The notes under the pieces were generated by a model. It was not told the origin of the DNA and made no database searches. It saw only the letters and a program-made list of their open reading frames with translations. A DNA stretch of 34,747 nucleotides from Desulfobulbus sp. (GTDB lineage: Bacteria; Desulfobacterota; Desulfobulbia; Desulfobulbales; Desulfobulbaceae), in contig QZJD01000002.1 in the NCBI GenBank assembly GCA_003604995.1, positions 1 through 34,747 on the forward strand, written 5' to 3'. A program made the position numbers and the translations under genes. The stretch's first letter is position 1; every line of letters begins with the position of its first letter. Shown here piece after piece: positions 30,559 to 34,747 of this stretch.

Positions 30559-32181
30559 GTGGAAAGCCAAGAGTGGAAAAGAACCAGCGATGAGCAAATC
30601 ATGAAGTGGCGTATCTGGGACATCATCGACCTGGAATTCCTCCTGCACCGGGATGCCGCCGCCGCGCCCGAGGAACAGGCGCGGTTTCACGCACGGGACC
30701 GGACGATTTTCCTCAACGCGGCCGGGCCGGCAACCGGGCCGGAAAGCGCAGCGGACCGGCGAAGCCTTCTCAAGGCCTGGCTCAACCACGGCCGCGCATC
30801 GGCACAAACCGCCGCCGCCGTCCTGCCCGGCGAAACAGCGGCCGGCATCTACGCGCTGCTGCGCATCGCGTTTCCCGTTGCCGGCCTGCTCATCGGAGGG
30901 GCGGCCGCTCTTTCCTTTCTGAGCTACACCGGCGACCGCCCGGTCAATGTCTTTGCCTACCTGACCCTTTTCGTCGCTTCCCAGTTATTGTTTCTGCTCT
31001 TCCTGCTGGGTCTTTCCCTGTACCGGCTGGCAAGACGCTCAAGGCTCGCCGACTCGCCCCTTTACTCGCTCATCGCCAGGACCATCCTCCGGCTTATCCT
31101 TTCGGCGCGCCACCGCGTCGGCGAAAAACTCGGCGCGGCGCAGCGTCTCGCCGCCCAGGCCGCCATGGGGACGATCATCAGCAAGGGCCGTGCCTACGGT
31201 CCCCTCATGACCCTGCCGATTGTCCTCTTGACTCAGCTCTTCGGCGTCGGGCTCAACCTGGGCCTGCTGGGCGCGACCCTCTTCAAGGTGGCCACCGCCG
31301 ACATTGCCTTCGGCTGGCAGTCCACCCTGCGCCTGAGCCCGGCGGCCGTGCACACCCTGGCCGAGAAGATCGCCCTGCCCTGGTCCTGGGCGGTGGGCGG
31401 CGAAGCGGCCCTGCCGACCCTTACGCAGGTTGAGGGAAGCCGCATCATCCTCAAGGAGGGCATCGCCCACCTGGCCACCCCTGACCTGGCGTCCTGGTGG
31501 CCGTTTCTCTGCCTGGCCGTGCTGATCTACGGCCTGCTGCCCCGTCTCCTCCTCTTCCTCGGGGTCGCCCTGTCCCTGCGCCGCCGTCTCGACGCCCTGG
31601 ATTTCCGGCAGGGCAGCCACGAACAGCTGCTGCTCCGCATGTCCACCCCCCTGGTCTCCACCCGGGGACAACGGGTCGACGAGCCGGCAGCGGCCGCCCC
31701 CGACCAGGCGGCGCCGCGCCCCGCCCGGGAACGAGAAAATGCGTCCGCCCCGGCCCGCCGGCTCCTGGTCCTGATCCCGGACGAGCTCTTTACCGCCACC
31801 AGCCGGGAGGAAATCGAAGCGGCGGCGAACCGGAGCGGCAGGTACCGGATCGCGGAGATCCTCCGGACCGGACTGGACTATGACGCGGACCGCGACCTGC
31901 TCGCCGCCCTGCCGAATCGGGCGGCCATTGCCGAAACCGATCTGCTCCTCATCCAGGAGGCCTGGCAGCCGCCGATCCTGGAACAGCTCGATTTTCTTAG
32001 GGAGCTGCGCCGGGCGGTGGGGCCGGCGGCCTGCATCCGGATCGGCCTGATCGGCAAGCCGAAACCGGACACCATCTTCACCCCGGCCGCCGACGAGCAG
32101 CGCCGGGTCTGGCTCCAGAAAACCGCCGGCCTCGGCGACCCCTGCCTCCTCTGCGAAGGACTGGTACACCATGCCTCCTGA
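30559..32181 (+). CDS. DUF2868-type membrane protein
   Basis: A protein of up to 540 aa with four main hydrophobic segments (about 95-125, 128-152, 215-240 and 312-342) and a soluble C-terminal part (about 395-540; LLVLIPDELFTATSREEIEAAA). The arrangement and the partner gene match the DUF2868 family, which is regularly found next to DUF3482 GTPases in proteobacteria; no function is established. The start may be the GTG at 30559 (AGGAA upstream) or the ATG at 30601 (MKWRIWDIIDLEFLL), which has no clear ribosome-binding site. It overlaps the GTPase gene by 11 bp, so the two proteins are probably made together. Confidence 0.82.
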   Translation: MESQEWKRTSDEQIMKWRIWDIIDLEFLLHRDAAAAPEEQARFHARDRTIFLNAAGPATGPESAADRRSLLKAWLNHGRASAQTAAAVLPGETAAGIYALLRIAFPVAGLLIGGAAALSFLSYTGDRPVNVFAYLTLFVASQLLFLLFLLGLSLYRLARRSRLADSPLYSLIARTILRLILSARHRVGEKLGAAQRLAAQAAMGTIISKGRAYGPLMTLPIVLLTQLFGVGLNLGLLGATLFKVATADIAFGWQSTLRLSPAAVHTLAEKIALPWSWAVGGEAALPTLTQVEGSRIILKEGIAHLATPDLASWWPFLCLAVLIYGLLPRLLLFLGVALSLRRRLDALDFRQGSHEQLLLRMSTPLVSTRGQRVDEPAAAAPDQAAPRPARERENASAPARRLLVLIPDELFTATSREEIEAAANRSGRYRIAEILRTGLDYDADRDLLAALPNRAAIAETDLLLIQEAWQPPILEQLDFLRELRRAVGPAACIRIGLIGKPKPDTIFTPAADEQRRVWLQKTAGLGDPCLLCEGLVHHAS

Positions 32182-33586
32182 TCATATCCTGGAATTCGCC
32201 ATTGTCGGCCATCCCAACGAAGGAAAATCCTCCGTGCTCTCGACCCTCGCCGAGGACGACAGCGTCCGGGTCAGCCCCACTCCCGGCGAAACCCTGGTCT
32301 GCCAGACCTTCCCGGTGGTGATCGACGGCCGGGAGGTCATCCGTTTCGTGGACACACCGGGTTTCGAACACCCGCGGGAAATGCTCCACCAGCTCCAGAA
32401 ACTGCACGAAGAAACCGCCGATTTCCTGCGGATCTTCCGGGAGAAAAACCGGGACAACCCCGGCTTTGCCAAGGACATCGAACTCCTCCTCCCCCTGACC
32501 GGCGGCGCGGGAATCATCTACGTGGTGGACGGCTCCCGGCCGGTGCGCGGCGTGGACCGGGCGGAGATGGAGATCCTCCGCCTCACCGGCCTGCCGCGGA
32601 TGGCCATCCTCAACTGCAAGGAGGAGGACGCCGCCTATCTGGAAGAGTGGAAGGACGAGTTCCGCAAGACCTTCAATGTCTTCCGGGTCTTCAACGCGCA
32701 CCGGGCGACCTATGCGGAGCGAATCTCCCTGCTGGAGGCTCTGAAACACATCGACCAGGACTGGCAGGAGCGGTTGGACACGGTCATCACCGCCTTTAAA
32801 AATGACTGGGACCGGCGCACCCGGACCACCGCCGGGATCATCACCGGGATGCTCGCCGAATGCCTGGCCTATACCCTGCGCAAAACCCTGGCCGAGGAGG
32901 CCGACGAGAAGCAGGCGCTTTCCGAGATGCGCCTCGCCTACGAAAAGCGGATCGCCGGGATCGAGACCCGCGCGCACCGGCAGATCCGCAGCCTGTTCAA
33001 GCACAACATCTTCAACTATGATCTGCCGCCCCGCTCCATCCTCCACGAGGAGCTGTTCAGCGAGAGCACCTGGAACTTTCTCGGCCTGAGCCGCCGGCAG
33101 CAGATCGTCGCCGCCGGTCTCGGCGGGGCCGGCCTGGCCGCGGTGCTGGATGCGGCAACGGTGGGGACCAGCTTCGGCCTGTTCTCGGCGGTCGGGGGAC
33201 TTGCCGGCGCCGCCTGGGCGGCGTGGGGAGGTAAGGGGCTGGCGGAAAGCAAAATCCTCGGCATCCCGCTGGGCGGCCGGGAAATACGGATCGGACCGGC
33301 CAGGAACGTCCAGTTCATGTACGTCCTGCTCGACCGTGGCCTGCTCTATTATTCGCACATCATCAACTGGGCGCACGGCCGCCGCGACTCCAGGCCGGAG
33401 CAGCCCGCCCGGGAAAACATCAGCTACACAACCCGCTGGGACAGCTCCGCCCTCGCCGCCTGCGCCGTTTTCTTCCGGGAAGCCACCTCAGGAAACAACA
33501 CCGGCACGGACGCTGAACAGAAATTACAAAACATCCTCATCAACCAGATGCGCGCCATATCTACCAGCGAGGAGGCCCCGGAATAA
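32171..33586 (+). CDS. DUF3482-type GTPase, Era/TrmE-like
   Basis: A 471-aa protein with an N-terminal GTPase domain: G1 GHPNEGKSS (13-21), G3 VDTPGF and a G4-like LNCKEED instead of NKxD. The C-terminal half contains a helical part with many basic and acidic residues, then a Gly/Ala-rich amphipathic or membrane-inserting stretch (about 315-360; VAAGLGGAGLAAVLDAATVG...GGLAGAAWAAWGG), reminiscent of hairpins in membrane-associated dynamin-like or Era-like GTPases. It pairs with the DUF2868 membrane protein encoded just upstream (11-bp overlap). A joint role at the inner membrane is inferred. Confidence 0.87.
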   Translation: MPPDHILEFAIVGHPNEGKSSVLSTLAEDDSVRVSPTPGETLVCQTFPVVIDGREVIRFVDTPGFEHPREMLHQLQKLHEETADFLRIFREKNRDNPGFAKDIELLLPLTGGAGIIYVVDGSRPVRGVDRAEMEILRLTGLPRMAILNCKEEDAAYLEEWKDEFRKTFNVFRVFNAHRATYAERISLLEALKHIDQDWQERLDTVITAFKNDWDRRTRTTAGIITGMLAECLAYTLRKTLAEEADEKQALSEMRLAYEKRIAGIETRAHRQIRSLFKHNIFNYDLPPRSILHEELFSESTWNFLGLSRRQQIVAAGLGGAGLAAVLDAATVGTSFGLFSAVGGLAGAAWAAWGGKGLAESKILGIPLGGREIRIGPARNVQFMYVLLDRGLLYYSHIINWAHGRRDSRPEQPARENISYTTRWDSSALAACAVFFREATSGNNTGTDAEQKLQNILINQMRAISTSEEAPE

Positions 33587-34226
33587 GGGCAATTTCAGGA
33601 GGAGGGTCGGAAGCGCAGCACATCCCCAACGAAGCGATAGACCGGACCGTCACCCTCCCCCCAACCCCCTCCCGTCAAGGGAGGGGGAAATACATGGCGC
33701 ATACGTCAAGGGAGGGGGAAATACATAGCGCATAGGTCAAGGGAGCGGGAAAGCAGCTTTTCCCCTCCCCCCCCGAGGGGGAGGGCTAGGGTGGGGGGGA
33801 TGGTCGGGAGCGCAATTCATCCACACGAAGCGCCAATTCCCAAACACGAAGCGCAAGCCTGCACCGTCACCCTCCCCCTAACCCCCTCCCGTCAAGGGAG
33901 GGGGAAATACCTGGCGCATACGCCAAGGGAGCGGGAAATACATGGCGCATACGTCAAGGGAGGGGGAGTAACTGGCGCATACGTCAAGGAAGGGGGAAAG
34001 CAGCTCTCCCCCCCCCCGAGGGGGAGGGCCAGGGTGGGGGGGATGGTCGGGAGCGCAATTCATCCACACGAAGCGCCAATTCCCAACCACGAAGCGCAAG
34101 CCTGCACCGTCACCCTCCCCCCAACCCCCTCCCGTCAAGGGAGGGGGAGTACCTGGCGCATACGCCAAGGGAGCGGGAAATACATGGCGCTTGCGTCAAG
34201 GGGGGGGGGAGAAATATATCCCCCTC
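33587..34226. repeat. Minisatellite field: 31-bp units in 217-243-bp higher-order repeats
   Basis: Ten copies of a 30-31-bp unit starting GTCAAGGGAGGGGGAAATAC and ending TGGCGCATAC lie at 33674, 33705, 33736, 33891, 33922, 33953, 33983, 34134, 34164 and 34195. They form three groups, each introduced by a hairpin CCCCCTCCC-GTCAA-GGGAGGGGG (33665-33687, 33882-33904, 34125-34147). Groups 2 and 3 are preceded by a shared segment (GGTCGGGAGCGCAATTCATC, 33801 and 34044). The higher-order period is 243 bp between blocks 2 and 3 and 217 bp between blocks 1 and 2. Frames across it are open but look non-coding. Confidence 0.95.
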
Positions 34227-34547
34227 TTACTCTTCGGGCTGGAGGATTCTCGTGCGGATCAGACCGAAAAAGGAGCTGCCGGGCATGGCGAAAAACCAGC
34301 CAAGGTGGACCTGGCAGGTCGCGCAGACCGCGTACTGCCATTTGCTGCCGGCGAACCAGGCGAACTCGCTGGTCGGTTCGCCGTAAACCTGGCAACCGGC
34401 CGCCCTGCCGAAACAGCAGATCTCAAAGACAATCCCGGCGGGATTGAAAAAGGTGTGAATATGGGTGCCGTTCACCGCTACCCCCTCGCGCCGTTCGGTG
34501 ACCGGCGCACGGCAGGTCCCGCAGAGGATGGCCTCCTCCGGCTCCAT
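34227..34547 (-). CDS. CULT-domain (cereblon-type) zinc protein
   Basis: A 106-aa single-domain protein. CGTC (Cys9, Cys12) and CATC (Cys75, Cys78) form the zinc site. The segment FAWFAGSKWQYAVCATCQVH followed by LGWFF matches the CULT domain of cereblon and bacterial relatives such as the Magnetospirillum protein MsCI4. The aromatic cage that binds glutarimides and uracil-like ligands is represented by Trp64, Trp70 and Trp84 with the same spacing (6 and 14 residues); the fourth residue is Phe86, where MsCI4 has Tyr. The ATG at 34547 has AAGGAA upstream and starts just before the first zinc pair; a longer frame starts at 34664 and overlaps hemD. The ligand in bacteria is unknown. Confidence 0.85.
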   Translation of the reverse strand: MEPEEAILCGTCRAPVTERREGVAVNGTHIHTFFNPAGIVFEICCFGRAAGCQVYGEPTSEFAWFAGSKWQYAVCATCQVHLGWFFAMPGSSFFGLIRTRILQPEE

Positions 34548-34626
34548 CGCCGGTTCTTCCTTGTCGGCGGACTCCGGCAGATCGCCGCGCAGCGGCGCCC
34601 CGACCTCCCGGCACCAGCACCCGGGA

Positions 34627-34747
34627 TCAGGCCATATCTCCGGAACCATGATAATGGGCAACAATGGCCTGCACCAGATCGGGAATGGTATAGCGCTCGG
34701 GCTGGACCCCTACGGTCAGCCCGCTCTCCGCAACGGTCTTCGCGGTG
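34627..34747 (-). CDS. hemD: Uroporphyrinogen-III synthase, C-terminal end (partial)
   Basis: Only the last 40 codons lie in the window. The translated end reads AKTVAESGLTVGVQPERYTI followed by PDLVQAIVAHYHGSGDMA and a TGA stop. The pattern T-A-x-T-x-x-x-x-G-L followed by a YTIPxLVxAI helix is the usual C-terminus of HemD, alone or fused to a uroporphyrinogen methyltransferase. The enzyme closes the tetrapyrrole ring. The CULT gene follows 79 bp downstream on the same strand. The gene is cut by the window edge, not broken. Confidence 0.75.
   Translation of the reverse strand, partial: TAKTVAESGLTVGVQPERYTIPDLVQAIVAHYHGSGDMA

Noticed and set aside
33665-33687. Rho-independent terminator after the DUF3482 gene
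   Set aside because: The hairpin is perfect but is followed by AAATAC, not a T-run, and it recurs as part of the repeat blocks.
33665-34226. CRISPR array
   Set aside because: The 30-31-bp units are directly adjacent, with no unique spacers of regular length, and no cas genes are present.
33791-34447. A 218-codon frame through the minisatellite
   Set aside because: It consists of translated repeats, ends antisense to the CULT gene, and the 31-bp unit length shifts the frame in each copy; only three of ten units contain SD-like sequence plus ATG.
1-34747. tRNA, rRNA or riboswitch genes
   Set aside because: No cloverleaf-like arms with a GTTCRANNC T-loop, no rRNA-like sequence and no recognised riboswitch core were noticed by eye; a covariance-model search would be needed to exclude weak cases.

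Overview
The window looks like chromosomal DNA of a GC-rich Gram-negative bacterium, most likely an anaerobic member of the Desulfobacterota (former Deltaproteobacteria, perhaps the Desulfobulbales). The evidence is a periplasmic c-type cytochrome with four haem sites, lipoproteins and an OmpA-type envelope protein, a RicT/PSP1 protein next to holB and metG, a monomeric NADP isocitrate dehydrogenase, and the DUF2868/DUF3482 membrane-GTPase pair. The phylum assignment rests on protein style and gene order recalled from memory and is an inference. I saw no rRNA or tRNA genes and no CRISPR array.

Layout. 1-7,360: a hypothetical gene, the membrane protease htpX, a REP-associated tyrosine transposase (RAYT) unit, a minus-strand trio (epimerase, triosephosphate isomerase-like protein, ThiF/MoeB-like protein), and an OmpA/vWA-like secreted protein. 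This segment is bracketed by two inverted copies of a 98-bp repeat. 7,506-15,945: icd, comF, an AT-rich origin-like region with two DnaA boxes, a divergent dnaA, protoporphyrinogen oxidase on the other strand, and htpG. 16,070-19,844: a BamE/SmpA-like lipoprotein, pcm, the cytochrome, a second RAYT surrounded and invaded by its own class of REP palindromes, and an MtaD-type deaminase. 20,025-27,790: a long plus-strand run, ychF - HD/OB nuclease-like - holB - ricT - metG - yggT - yggU - membrane protein. This is a housekeeping cluster for translation, replication and RNA metabolism. 27,895-34,747: a small exported protein, convergent GYF-AIM24 and DUF533 genes, the DUF2868-DUF3482 pair, a 640-bp minisatellite field, a CULT (cereblon-type) domain protein and the 3' end of hemD.

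The most unusual material is the repeat landscape. Two unrelated RAYT genes each sit among their own REP-like palindromes. The first is enclosed by telomere-like TTAGGGGA tracts and nested inverted and direct repeats, and the right-hand tract supplies the last codons and stop of the neighbouring ThiF-family gene. The second carries an inverted REP pair in frame inside its own coding sequence, and a further REP supplies the stop codon of the cytochrome gene upstream. Other points worth following are an identical promoter-like motif (GTCTTGACA-N16-TATTTTTTC) upstream of both heat-shock-type genes htpX and htpG, a TIM-barrel isomerase homologue without the usual catalytic glutamate motif, a divergent DnaA beside an origin-like region, and the CULT protein with its tryptophan cage conserved.
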